Source: Micromonospora pisi
GTDB lineage: Bacteria > Actinomycetota > Actinomycetes > Mycobacteriales > Micromonosporaceae
DNA: 64,000 bases
Direction: 5' to 3'
NCBI RefSeq assembly: GCF_003633685.1
Contig: NZ_RBKT01000001.1
Span: 620,001-684,000 of the forward strand
Of this stretch, positions 52,504 to 60,524 are shown piece after piece; the first letter of the stretch is position 1; every line of letters begins with the position of its first letter. The notes beneath the pieces were generated by a model, which did not search any database, was not told where the DNA came from, and worked only from the letters and a program-made list of their open reading frames with translations. The position numbers and the translations under genes were made by a program.

Positions 52504-53277
52504 TCAACGGGCATACCTGGTGGTCGGCCGCCGGGCCGCGTCCGCCGGCCGGGGCGGTGACGCCAGGGTACGGACGGCTCCGGGTCGGACCGGGCGGTGA
52601 CGCCACAGCCACCAGATGTCCCGGCCGAACGACTCGACCAGGAACGCCAGTGCGATCCCCAGGCCGACGGCCATCAGCGGGCGCGGGAGCAGGTCGGCCG
52701 TGGCGGACACCAGGGTCACCCCCTGGATCGCCGCGACCACCTTGCGCCAGTAGCGGGGCGGCAGTGTCCCCCGCATCCACGGCAGTACCCAGATCGCCAC
52801 CACGAAGGCGTACCGCATGCCGCCGATGGCCAGGGCCCAGGCGCCGGTCACCGGCGTGAGGTAGACGCTGAGGGCAAGCAGGAGGAACGCGTCGACCTCC
52901 ATGTCGAAGCGGGCGCCGAGTTCGCTCGTGGTGCCCGTACGCCGGGCCACCCTGCCGTCGACCGCGTCGAGCAGGAGCGCGACCACGGTGAGGGTGACCA
53001 GCAGCCCGACCGGCACCGGTCGGACGAACGAGTCGGCGGTCAGCGCCGCCACGCCGCCGATCAGGGTGGCCCGGGTCAGGGTCACCCGGTCGGCCGGTCC
53101 CATCCGCGTCGCGCCCGAGCGGCGCAGTCCTCGGCTCAGCAGGACACAGATGGCGACTCCGTACGCGACCCCCACCAGCCAGCCCGCCGCACCGAGGCCG
53201 ACTGTTCCGGCAAGGCTCGCCAACATGACAATTTGGACAATCAGTCCAACCAGCGGACCGCTTTGAACCGTGCGCAC
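52504..53277 (-). CDS. CDP-alcohol phosphatidyltransferase family protein
   Basis: A 257-residue integral membrane enzyme of phospholipid synthesis. The full family signature is present: D-x2-DG-x2-AR-x8-G-x3-D-x3-D, as DAVDGRVARRTG and then ELGARFDMEVDA. About six membrane helices surround it. It would transfer a phosphatidyl or similar group from a CDP-linked lipid to an alcohol. GTG 53277 has GGAGG just upstream; the frame opens further, but only over the divergent promoter region. It is divergent from the MDR/PTPS operon (115 bp between starts), which suggests shared control. Confidence 0.9.
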   Translation of the reverse strand: MRTVQSGPLVGLIVQIVMLASLAGTVGLGAAGWLVGVAYGVAICVLLSRGLRRSGATRMGPADRVTLTRATLIGGVAALTADSFVRPVPVGLLVTLTVVALLLDAVDGRVARRTGTTSELGARFDMEVDAFLLLALSVYLTPVTGAWALAIGGMRYAFVVAIWVLPWMRGTLPPRYWRKVVAAIQGVTLVSATADLLPRPLMAVGLGIALAFLVESFGRDIWWLWRHRPVRPGAVRTLASPPRPADAARRPTTRYAR

Positions 53278-53392
53278 CCTGCCTCCGTGTCTATCGTGTG
53301 TACGACCTTGATAGGGAAACACGTAATATGCGGCCGTTCGGTTCGAACGGATCTTGGAGAGGATCGATGGGATCCTGGCAGAGGAGGGGCCG

Positions 53393-54373
53393 GTGACACG
53401 CGAAGCCCGGGCCTTCTGGCTCCGCTCACCCGGGGTGGGCGAGATCCGGTCGACGACCCTGCCCGATCCGGGACCGGACGACGTCCTCGTCCGCACCCTC
53501 CACTCCGGCATCAGCCGGGGCACCGAGACCCTGGTCTTCCGGGGCGGCGTCCCGACCGACCAGTACGCGACCATGCGCGCCCCCTTCCAGGAGGGCGACT
53601 TCCCCGCCCCGGTGAAGTACGGCTACCTCAACGTCGGCGTGGTCGAGGAGGGGCCGGCCGCACTGCTCGGGCGGACCGTCTTCTGCCTCTACCCGCACCA
53701 GAGCGCGTACGTCGTCCCGGCCACCGCCGTGACCGTGGTGCCCGATGACGTGCCGCCGGCACGGGCGGTGCTGGCCGGCACCGTGGAGACCGCGGTGAAC
53801 GCCCTGTGGGACGCCGCGCCACTGGTCGGCGACCGGGTCACCGTGGTCGGTGCGGGCATGGTCGGCGCCTGCGTCGCGGCGCTGCTCGCCCGCTTCCCCG
53901 GGGTGCGGGTCCAGTTGGTCGACGCCGACCCCGGCCGCGCCGACCTCGCCGTGGCGCTGGGAGTCGAGTTCGCCTCGCCGACGGAGGCCGTCACCGGGCG
54001 GGACCTGGTGGTGCACGCGAGCGCGACCTCCGCCGGGTTGCAGCGTTCGCTGGACCTGCTCGCCCCGGAGGGTACGGTCGTCGACCTGAGCTGGTACGGC
54101 GACCGCTCGGTGAACCTCTCCCTCGGCGGGGCCTTCCACTCCGGCCGGCTGACCATCCGCAGCAGCCAGGTCGGCACCGTCTCGCCGGCCCGCTCGGCGA
54201 GCCGCAGCTACGCCGACCGGCTGGCGCTCGCCCTGGACCTGCTCCGGGAGCCCGCGTTCGACGCGCTGATCACCGGCACCTCCCGCTTCGACGACCTGCC
54301 CGACGTGCTCGACCGACTGGCCGCGGGCACCCTGCCCGCGCTGTGCCACCTCATCACCTACGACCAGGAGTAA
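53393..54373 (+). CDS. Zinc-type alcohol dehydrogenase-like (MDR) oxidoreductase
   Basis: A 326-residue medium-chain dehydrogenase/reductase. The N-terminal GroES-like domain includes SGISRGTETLVFRG and FPAPVKYGYLNVGVV; the cofactor domain has VTVVGAGMVGACVAALLA near residue 155, then an Asp (LVDADPGR) favouring NAD. The usual catalytic-zinc cysteine near residue 40 is not seen (HSGIS rather than xCGxD). GTG 53393 has GAGGAGG upstream. It is first in a tight operon with the PTPS homologue (TTG start 3 nt after this stop), a glycosyltransferase and a methyltransferase. Confidence 0.88.
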   Translation: MTREARAFWLRSPGVGEIRSTTLPDPGPDDVLVRTLHSGISRGTETLVFRGGVPTDQYATMRAPFQEGDFPAPVKYGYLNVGVVEEGPAALLGRTVFCLYPHQSAYVVPATAVTVVPDDVPPARAVLAGTVETAVNALWDAAPLVGDRVTVVGAGMVGACVAALLARFPGVRVQLVDADPGRADLAVALGVEFASPTEAVTGRDLVVHASATSAGLQRSLDLLAPEGTVVDLSWYGDRSVNLSLGGAFHSGRLTIRSSQVGTVSPARSASRSYADRLALALDLLREPAFDALITGTSRFDDLPDVLDRLAAGTLPALCHLITYDQE

Positions 54374-54376
54374 CCC

Positions 54377-54775
54377 TTGTTCAGCGTGACCGTCCGTGAC
54401 CACATCATGATCGCCCACAGCTTCCGGGGCGAGGTCTTCGGACCCGCACAGCGACTCCACGGGGCAACCTTCGTGGTCGACGCGACCTTCCGGCGACCCG
54501 AACTCGACGCCGACAACATCGTCGTCGACATGGGGCTCGCCGCCCAGGAACTCAAGGGTGTCCTCGCCCCACTCAACTACCGCAACCTCGACGACGAGGC
54601 CGCGTTCGCCGGGGTCAACACCTCCACCGAGGCCCTCGCCCAGGTGATCGCCGACCGTCTCGTCGAGCGGGTGCGGGTCGGCGCCCTCGGCGAGGGCGCG
54701 CACGGGCTGACCGGCATCACGGTCACCCTGCGCGAGTCGCACGTCGCGTGGGCGAGCTACGAGCGGTCCCTGTGA
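54377..54775 (+). CDS. 6-pyruvoyl-tetrahydropterin synthase / QueD homologue with altered active site
   Basis: A 132-residue tunnelling-fold protein of the PTPS/6-carboxytetrahydropterin synthase family. Retained features are IAHSFRG (zinc His, H14), [19 protein letters not shown] and a late E in [12 protein letters not shown]. Altered features: the second histidine of the family HGH motif is Ala (HGA), and the QueD catalytic Cys four residues before it is Ala. The start is TTG 54377 with AGGAG 6 nt upstream, inside the end of the previous gene. With the GTP cyclohydrolase II and RibD-type genes nearby, it probably acts on a pterin or pyrimidine intermediate other than the standard one. Confidence 0.85.
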   Translation: MFSVTVRDHIMIAHSFRGEVFGPAQRLHGATFVVDATFRRPELDADNIVVDMGLAAQELKGVLAPLNYRNLDDEAAFAGVNTSTEALAQVIADRLVERVRVGALGEGAHGLTGITVTLRESHVAWASYERSL

Positions 54776-54782
54776 GAGCGCC

Positions 54783-55883
54783 GTGCTTCGGCGTACCGGC
54801 CGGGGCGGCGCCGTGACCGTGGTGCACGTGGTGCTGCCGGGCGACATCGACGATCCGGCCACACCCAGCGGCGGCAACAGCTACGACCGCCGGGTGTGTC
54901 AGGGGCTCGCCGCGTCGGGATGGTCGGTACGCGAGCACGCCGTGCCGGGCGGCTGGCCGTACCCGGGCACGGCCGAACTCGCCGCCCTCACCGGTCTGCT
55001 CACGGCACTCCCCGACAACGCCCTGGTGCTTCTCGACGGCCTGGTCGCGTCGGCCGTGCCGGAGGTGCTGGTGCCGCAGGCACACCGGTTGCGCCTGGTG
55101 GTCCTGGTGCACCTACCGCTCGGCGACGACGCGGCGCCCCGCCGGGAGGCGGAACGCGAGGTCCTGGCGGCGGCGGTCGCCGTCATCACGACCAGCGAGT
55201 GGACCCGGCGTCGGCTGGTCGAGCTGTACGCGTTGCCGGCCGACCGGATTCACGCGGCGGCGCCGGGTGTGGAACCGTCCCCGGCGGCCCCCGGGACCGC
55301 CAGCGGTACGGAACTGCTCTGCGTCGCGGCCGTCACCCCACACAAGGGACACGACGTGTTGGTCAGAGCCCTGGCCACCGTCGCCGACCTGCACTGGAAC
55401 TGCGTCCTCGTGGGCTCGCTGAGCCGGGACCCGGCCTTCGTCGAGGGGCTGCGTCGTCAGGTGGACGAACACGCTCTCGCCGACCGGATCCACTTCGCCG
55501 GGCCGCGTACCGGTGCCGACCTCGACGCCGCGTACGCCGCCGCCGACCTGTTGGTGCTGGCCTCACACGGCGAGACGTACGGCATGGTGGTCACCGAGGC
55601 GCTGGCGCGCGGAATCCCGGTGCTGGCCACAGCGGCGAAGGGGCTGCCGGAGGCGCTCGGCCACACGCCCGACGGGAGCCGACCGGGTCTGCTGGTGGCG
55701 CCCGGGGACCCGACCGCCCTCGCCGACGGGCTGCGGCACTGGCTCGGTGACGCCGCGCTGCGGCAGCGACTGCGCCTGGCCGCCGCCGACCGGCGGTCGA
55801 CACTCACCGGCTGGGCGGTCACCGCCCGGTTGGTCTCGGAGGTGCTGGCGCGGGTGCCGGCGGTCAGCGGGAGGACGGCATGA
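54783..55883 (+). CDS. GT4-family glycosyltransferase
   Basis: A 366-residue GT-B fold retaining glycosyltransferase. The N-terminal domain starts VVHVVLPGDIDDPATPSGGNSYDRR (in parts), with the acceptor-side glycine-rich loop; the C-terminal donor domain has AAVTPHKGHDVLVRAL near 175, VLVGSLSRDP, and the E-x7-E motif in SHGETYGMVVTEALARGIPVLA. It is cytosolic, probably membrane-associated. GTG 54813 (VTVVHVV) is an alternative start. Its stop overlaps the methyltransferase ATG (ATGA). Confidence 0.9.
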   Translation: MLRRTGRGGAVTVVHVVLPGDIDDPATPSGGNSYDRRVCQGLAASGWSVREHAVPGGWPYPGTAELAALTGLLTALPDNALVLLDGLVASAVPEVLVPQAHRLRLVVLVHLPLGDDAAPRREAEREVLAAAVAVITTSEWTRRRLVELYALPADRIHAAAPGVEPSPAAPGTASGTELLCVAAVTPHKGHDVLVRALATVADLHWNCVLVGSLSRDPAFVEGLRRQVDEHALADRIHFAGPRTGADLDAAYAAADLLVLASHGETYGMVVTEALARGIPVLATAAKGLPEALGHTPDGSRPGLLVAPGDPTALADGLRHWLGDAALRQRLRLAAADRRSTLTGWAVTARLVSEVLARVPAVSGRTA

Positions 55884-56704
55884 CGGTGGAGAGCACCCGG
55901 GCGTTCGCGGCCTGGCTCGGCCTGCGCGAGCCGGCCGACGCGGCGGCCCGCGCGGTGGAACTGGTCGAACCGATCCGGCGGCGGCTGGCCGGCGGTCGGC
56001 CCACGGTCGTCCACGACCTCGGCACCGGTACCGGCTCGATGGGGCGCTGGCTGGCCCCGCTCCTGCCCGGCCCACAGCACTGGATCATGTACGACCGGGA
56101 CCCGGAGCTGCTGGCACAGGCCCGGGCCGAGATGCCCGGCAGCGCCGCCGACGGGGCACCGGTCACGGTCGAGACCCGGCTGCGGGACATCACCCGGCTG
56201 ACCGCCGCAGACCTCGACGGCGCCACCCTGATCACCGCCTCCGCACTGCTCGACATGCTGACCGCCGAGGAGATCGAGCGGATCGTCTCGGCGTGCGCGG
56301 CCACCGGTTGCCCCACCCTGCTGACCATCTCGGTGATCGGCCAGGTGGAATTGACCCCGCCCGACCCACTGGACGCGCAGATCGTCGAGGCGTTCAACGC
56401 CCACCAGCGCCGTACGGTCGACGGGCAACGCCTGCTCGGACCGGACGCGGTGGCGGCCACCCTGGACGCGTTCGGCCGGCACGGGATCGACGTGCTGGTC
56501 CGGCCGAGCCCGTGGCGACTCGGCCCGGGCCAGGCCGAGCTGACCGTCGAGTGGTTCGAGGGCTGGGTGGGCGCGGCCCGCGAACAGCGGCCGGATCTGG
56601 GGGCCCCGAGCGCCACCTATGCGCGAAGCCGGCTGGCGCAGGCGACCAGCGGCGGGCTCGGGGTCGTGGTCTGGCACAACGACCTGCTCGCGAACTGTGA
56701 ATGA
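55880..56704 (+). CDS. Class I SAM-dependent methyltransferase
   Basis: A 274-residue Rossmann-fold methyltransferase. Motif I is VVHDLGTGTGSMGRWLAPL near residue 50, the acidic second motif MYDRDPELLAQAR, and motif post-I TLITASALLDMLTAEEI. The acceptor is unknown; position suggests a product of the GT4 or of the pterin-like pathway. It is translationally coupled to the GT4 gene upstream (ATGA). Confidence 0.88.
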   Translation: MTVESTRAFAAWLGLREPADAAARAVELVEPIRRRLAGGRPTVVHDLGTGTGSMGRWLAPLLPGPQHWIMYDRDPELLAQARAEMPGSAADGAPVTVETRLRDITRLTAADLDGATLITASALLDMLTAEEIERIVSACAATGCPTLLTISVIGQVELTPPDPLDAQIVEAFNAHQRRTVDGQRLLGPDAVAATLDAFGRHGIDVLVRPSPWRLGPGQAELTVEWFEGWVGAAREQRPDLGAPSATYARSRLAQATSGGLGVVVWHNDLLANCE

Positions 56705-56729
56705 ACCCTCGGCCGTCGAAACACGTGTA
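56702..56729 (+). promoter_or_regulatory. Possible sixth SigL-type site inside the pterin locus
   Basis: TGAACC (56702-56707), 16 nt, CGTGTA (56724-56729) matches the P1-P5 architecture exactly. It begins within the methyltransferase stop codon and precedes the flippase-like gene. Being isolated from the SigL region, it may be chance or an internal promoter. Confidence 0.35.
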
Positions 56730-56852
56730 TACCCACGAACACTCGTCGAGGGAGGCACGTTTGCGTCGAACACGCTCTTCCGGCGCGACACCGGGGCGGG
56801 CGCCGGGGCGGGCACCGGCAGCACACCGAGGGCATCGCCGCCGGATGTCCAC

Positions 56853-57800
56853 ATGAGACGGGTGAACTGGGCCTGGGTGCGGACGCTCGGCGGGGTCGCC
56901 ATCCTCGTCGCCCTGCTCTGGTGGCTGGGCACCGGTCCGTTCCTCGACGGGCTGCGCCTGATCGACGGCTGGGCGCTCGCCGCCGCGCTCGGCATCGGCG
57001 TACTGACCACCGTCTGCTGCGCCTGGCGCTGGAGCCTGGTCGCCGGCGGCCTCGGTGTCTCGTTGCCGTTGAGCACCGCCGTGGCCCACTGCTACCGGGC
57101 GGTGTTCCTGAACGCCACGCTGCCCGGGGGCATGGTCGGTGACGTGCACCGGGCGGTACGCCACGGTCGCGATGCCGGTGACGTCGGTCGCGGCATCCGA
57201 GCGGTGGTCTGGGAACGGATCGCCGGGCAGGTGGTCCAGGCCGTCGTCGCGGTGACCGTCCTGCTCGCGCTCCCGTCCCCGGTCCAGTCGTACCTGCCGG
57301 TGGCGGTGGCGGTGGCGTTGGCCGGGGTGGTCGGTGCCGTACTGGTGGTCCGGGCGCTGCCCCGAGGGGGACAGTCGCGGTGGGCGCGGGCGCTGCGTGG
57401 CGCCGAGGCCGACCTGCGCGGCGCTTTCCTGGCCCGACACAACTGGTTGGGCGTGGCCCTCGCCTCCACCGTGGTGGTCGCCGGTCATCTGGCGACGTTC
57501 CTGGTCGCGGCCCGGACGGCGGGCTCCACCGCGCCGCTGTCCCAGCTCGTCCCGCTGACCACACTGGCACTGCTGGCCATGCTGCTGCCGGCGAACATCG
57601 GCGGCTTCGGGCCGCGTGAGGGTGTGGCCGCGTGGGCGTTCGCCGCCTCCGGCCTGACCGCCGCCGAGGGCGTGACCACCGGCATCGTGTACGGGGCACT
57701 GGTGATCGTCTCAAGCCTGCCCGGCGCCGCCGTACTCGTGCTCCGGCACCTCCGGGCACCCGCCACCGTCGCGCGCCCGGGCGCCACCGTGGGTGGCTGA
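56853..57800 (+). CDS. LPG synthase transmembrane-region / UPF0104 family membrane protein (flippase-like)
   Basis: A 315-residue membrane protein with about eight helices, matching the 'lysylphosphatidylglycerol synthase transmembrane region' family (PF03706): WRWSLVAGGLGVSLPLSTAV, the conserved NATLPGGMVGDVHRAVRHGRD, WERIAGQVVQ and LPANIGGFGPREGVAAWAF. The family is believed to flip or bind lipid-linked molecules. The ATG at 56853 gives the usual family length; an in-frame GTG at 56697 overlaps the methyltransferase end. A putative SigL-type promoter lies between the two. Confidence 0.85.
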   Translation: MRRVNWAWVRTLGGVAILVALLWWLGTGPFLDGLRLIDGWALAAALGIGVLTTVCCAWRWSLVAGGLGVSLPLSTAVAHCYRAVFLNATLPGGMVGDVHRAVRHGRDAGDVGRGIRAVVWERIAGQVVQAVVAVTVLLALPSPVQSYLPVAVAVALAGVVGAVLVVRALPRGGQSRWARALRGAEADLRGAFLARHNWLGVALASTVVVAGHLATFLVAARTAGSTAPLSQLVPLTTLALLAMLLPANIGGFGPREGVAAWAFAASGLTAAEGVTTGIVYGALVIVSSLPGAAVLVLRHLRAPATVARPGATVGG

Positions 57801-57875
57801 GCACCCGCCGTCCCACTCGCTCGCGGCCGATCGCGCCGGCCCCCCGGTACGGCACCGTTCAACCAAGGGAGACTC

Positions 57876-58529
57876 ATGTACGACGCACTGCCTGTCGCGA
57901 CAGTCCGGACGCAGGTCACGGTGCCGCTGCGCTTCCCTGACGGGTACGCCACGACAGCGCGGCTGTTCTCGTTCCACGGGCTGGTGGACGCCCGGGAGCA
58001 CCTCGCGTTCGGCCTCGGCGACTGGGCCGGCTCACTCGACCGGTCGGCCGCCGGCGGACCGGCCCCACTGGTCCGCCCGCACAGCGAGTGCCTCACCGGC
58101 GACGTCTTCGGCAGCCAGCGGTGCGACTGCGGTCCGCAACTGCGCGAGGCGGTCGAACGCATCGCCGACACCGGTGGGTTCCTGCTCTATCTGCGGCAGG
58201 AGGGACGTGGCATCGGCCTGTACGCCAAGCTCGACGCGTACGCGTTGCAGGACGCGGGGCTGGACACGTTCGAGGCGAACGTGGCGCTCGGCCACCGGGA
58301 GGACGAGCGCGACTACAGCGCCGCCGCCCAGATGCTCGCCACCCTGGGCGTGGACCGGATCACGCTGCTGAGCAACAACCCGGAGAAGACCGAGCAGCTC
58401 AGCCGGCTCGGGGTGACGGTGACCGAGGTCGTGCCGACCGGGGTGTTCCTCTCCCCCGCCAACGCCGACTATCTGGCGGCGAAGGCCAGTCGCGCCGCTC
58501 GCGCGTCCGACCTGCCCTTCGTCAGCTGA
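57876..58529 (+). CDS. ribA: GTP cyclohydrolase II
   Basis: A 217-residue enzyme that opens GTP to 2,5-diamino-6-ribosylamino-pyrimidinone phosphate, formate and pyrophosphate. Zinc ligands are C72, C83 and C85 (ECLTGDVFGSQRCDCG) and the catalytic region is LRQEGRGIGLYAKLDAYALQ (106-125), with R111. It stands alone, without the DHBP-synthase domain that is fused to it in the riboflavin operon, so it is probably a second copy for a dedicated pathway with the PTPS homologue and the RibD-type enzymes. GGGAGA precedes the ATG. A small stem (58549-58557/58577-58585) follows, between the convergent genes. Confidence 0.9.
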   Translation: MYDALPVATVRTQVTVPLRFPDGYATTARLFSFHGLVDAREHLAFGLGDWAGSLDRSAAGGPAPLVRPHSECLTGDVFGSQRCDCGPQLREAVERIADTGGFLLYLRQEGRGIGLYAKLDAYALQDAGLDTFEANVALGHREDERDYSAAAQMLATLGVDRITLLSNNPEKTEQLSRLGVTVTEVVPTGVFLSPANADYLAAKASRAARASDLPFVS

Positions 58530-58577
58530 CCCGGAGGCCGCTCACCGGCACCGTGACTGTTCCGCGCACCGGCACCG

Positions 58578-59033
58578 TCACGGTGACTGATCGGGGAGGA
58601 GCAGGTGGCCGTTGACCGCGCGGACCTGGTCGGCGAGGTCGGGGAACTCGACCACCTCGACGCCGGCCGTCCGGAGCAGCTCCACGGCGTGACAGTCGGC
58701 CAGCAGCGGCGGTTCGCGCAGCGCGAACACGACCCGGCGGATACCGGCGGCGAGAATCAGCTGGGTGCAGCTCCTCGGCCGGGAACGGCGGGTGCTGCAC
58801 GGTTCGAGTGAGCTGTAGATGGTGGCCCGGGAGAGGTCCGCGCCGGTGAGCTTGGCCAGCGCCGCCTCCTCCGCGTGCACGTACGGGTCGGTCTCGCGGG
58901 AGTAGCCGGTGGCCAACCGCGCCCCGTCGGGGCCGACCACCACCGCGCCGACGGCGTACGCGAAGCTGACCGGCGGGCTCTGGTACGAGAGGGCGATCGC
59001 CGCTTCGAGCCACTGCCGGTCGTGGTCGGTCAC
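58578..59033 (-). CDS. RibD-type / CDA-fold deaminase
   Basis: A 151-residue zinc deaminase. The HAE motif (YVHAEEAAL, near residue 51) and PCSTRRSRPRSC give the three zinc ligands and the catalytic glutamate of the pyrimidine-deaminase family. It resembles the N-terminal half of RibD (diaminohydroxyphosphoribosylaminopyrimidine deaminase) as a separate protein. Its GTG overlaps the TGA of the reductase gene upstream (GTGA). It would deaminate the product of the neighbouring GTP cyclohydrolase II. Confidence 0.87.
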   Translation of the reverse strand: MTDHDRQWLEAAIALSYQSPPVSFAYAVGAVVVGPDGARLATGYSRETDPYVHAEEAALAKLTGADLSRATIYSSLEPCSTRRSRPRSCTQLILAAGIRRVVFALREPPLLADCHAVELLRTAGVEVVEFPDLADQVRAVNGHLLLPDQSP

Positions 59034-59722
59034 GCGGCACCGGCCCGGTCGGAGAGGGCGTAGCGGACCAGCACCACGTCGCCGATCTGGCGGACCTCGG
59101 CCACCCTGGCCCGGTGGCCGGGATGCCACGGGAACCGGCCGTCGTTGACGAACCGGGGCGCCCGGCGGTCGCCGACGAAGAACGGGGCGATCACCAGGTG
59201 CAGTTCGTCGGCGAGCCCGGCGGTGAGGAACTGGGTGTGCATCGTCCCGCCCCCCTCCACCATGAGCCGGCGTACGCCGCGCGCGGCTAGGTCGGCCAGT
59301 GCCCGCACCGGGTCGACCGGTTCGCCCCCGTCGACCACGGTCGCCACGCCCGCGAGCCGTCCCCGGGTCTTCTCGACCGTGCCGGTCGCGCAGTAGACGA
59401 TCTTCTCGGTCTCGCCGGTGCTGAAGAACCGGGCCGCCGGATCGAGGTCGCCGCTGCCGACCACGGTGACCTTGGCCGGTGACGCGGGCAGGCCGCGCGC
59501 GACCCGCTCGTCGCGGCGCCGCTGCGAGCGCACCAGCAGCCGGGGGTTGTCCAGCCGGATCGTGTTGGCGCCGACCAGGATCGCGTCGCACTCGGCCCGC
59601 AACGCGTCGACCCGGTCGAAGTCCTCGTCGTTGGAGAGCAGCAGCCGCTGGTCGCTGGCGTCGTCGAGATAGCCGTCGATCGACGTGGCGCAACTCAGCA
59701 GGACGTACGGTCGCTCACTCAC
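59030..59722 (-). CDS. RibD C-terminal / dihydrofolate-reductase-family reductase
   Basis: A 230-residue NADPH-dependent reductase like the C-terminal half of RibD. Features are VLLSCATSIDGYLDD at the start, CDAILVGANTIRLDNPRLLVR, and RRLMVEGGGTMHTQFL before IAPFFVGDRRAP. It would reduce the ribosylamino-pyrimidine sugar to the ribityl form. GTG 59722 has AGGGAG 8 nt upstream. It is first in a two-gene operon with the deaminase; together with ribA these make the first three steps of flavin-precursor synthesis as separate proteins. Confidence 0.88.
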   Translation of the reverse strand: MSERPYVLLSCATSIDGYLDDASDQRLLLSNDEDFDRVDALRAECDAILVGANTIRLDNPRLLVRSQRRRDERVARGLPASPAKVTVVGSGDLDPAARFFSTGETEKIVYCATGTVEKTRGRLAGVATVVDGGEPVDPVRALADLAARGVRRLMVEGGGTMHTQFLTAGLADELHLVIAPFFVGDRRAPRFVNDGRFPWHPGHRARVAEVRQIGDVVLVRYALSDRAGAA

Positions 59723-59875
59723 TGGCTCGACTCCCTGGTGCGGTGGACCGACCTGCCTTCGCACCCGGCGCGGCGCACCCGTCCGCGCTGGTACGAGCGG
59801 CCGGTCAGGCGAGGGTGCCGTTGCATTATCTGCCCTGGCCCAGGGGGTGGGGCCGGGCCCCGGCGCGAGTGTGGT

Positions 59876-60415
59876 CTACGGCGCCGCTCGGTCGGCGGAG
59901 GCCGGCGCGAGAACGTCCTCCACCGCGAGGCAGGGGTCGGTGGCCGGTGCCGCGACATGGATCGCGTCCGCCGCGCGTTCGGCGGCGGCCCGGAACATGT
60001 CACGCTGCTGCTCCGGGAGTCCGGCGAGCACGTGTTCCTCGGCGTGCGCGACCCGGCGTTCGGCGTCGGCGAGCACCTGTCGTCCGTGCTCGGTAGCGAC
60101 GATCCGGCGTGCGCGCCGGTCGCGCGGATCCAACTGCCGCTCGATGAGGCCGGCGGTTTCCAGGTCGTCGAGAAGGTAGGTCAGGACGCTCCGGTCGATC
60201 ACGAGTCGGGTCGCGAGGGCGCCCTGGGTGGGGACGTCGTCGTGGACGACCACGCCGAGGATGTGGTAGCCGCGGCTGCCGTGGGGGAGATCCCCCAACG
60301 CCTCCTCGACGTGTTCGTGCCAGCGGCGCAACACGGTGGCGAGAGACCAGCCGAGGTTGGTGCCCGGCCGGCGGTGCTCGGGCCGGTTCGGGCGGTCTCC
60401 ATCAGCGGCGGACAT
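59876..60415 (-). CDS. MarR-family transcriptional regulator
   Basis: A 179-residue winged-helix regulator. The core is at residues ~22-130: LGWSLATVLRRWHEHVEEAL, the recognition helix region LATRLVIDRSVLTYLLDDLE, and the wing with LDPRDRRARRIVATEHGRQ. It is divergent from the LLM/FAD-oxidase fusion gene with a ~110-bp gap that contains a likely operator, so it probably represses that gene and responds to a small aromatic ligand, as is common in the family. Confidence 0.88.
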   Translation of the reverse strand: MSAADGDRPNRPEHRRPGTNLGWSLATVLRRWHEHVEEALGDLPHGSRGYHILGVVVHDDVPTQGALATRLVIDRSVLTYLLDDLETAGLIERQLDPRDRRARRIVATEHGRQVLADAERRVAHAEEHVLAGLPEQQRDMFRAAAERAADAIHVAAPATDPCLAVEDVLAPASADRAAP

Positions 60416-60450
60416 GCGGTCGAGTCTAGCAACGGTAGGTTGACCACAAG

Positions 60451-60471
60451 ATGTGTTGTCGAACAAAACAT
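60451..60471. promoter_or_regulatory. Putative MarR operator
   Basis: ATGTGTTGTC (60451-60460) and AACAAAACAT (60462-60471) form an imperfect dyad (8 of 10 positions) centred on G60461. It is an AT-rich island in a GC-rich gap between the marR and flavoenzyme starts, the usual type and place of a MarR site. Confidence 0.5.
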
Positions 60472-60524
60472 TTGCTGACTAAAATTCATGTCGCACCAAC
60501 GATCGCGAGGCAAGGAGAAGGGCA

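Noticed and set aside
53278-53392. Specific sigma-A promoters in the divergent gap before the MDR operon
   Set aside because: Several AT-richer hexamers occur on both strands, but none has convincing -35/-10 pairing, so no site is called.
53426-57076. Long minus-strand frames opposite the MDR-PTPS-GT4-methyltransferase operon
   Set aside because: All are repetitive G/R/D/V-rich antisense products, while the plus strand shows four coupled genes with recognised domains.
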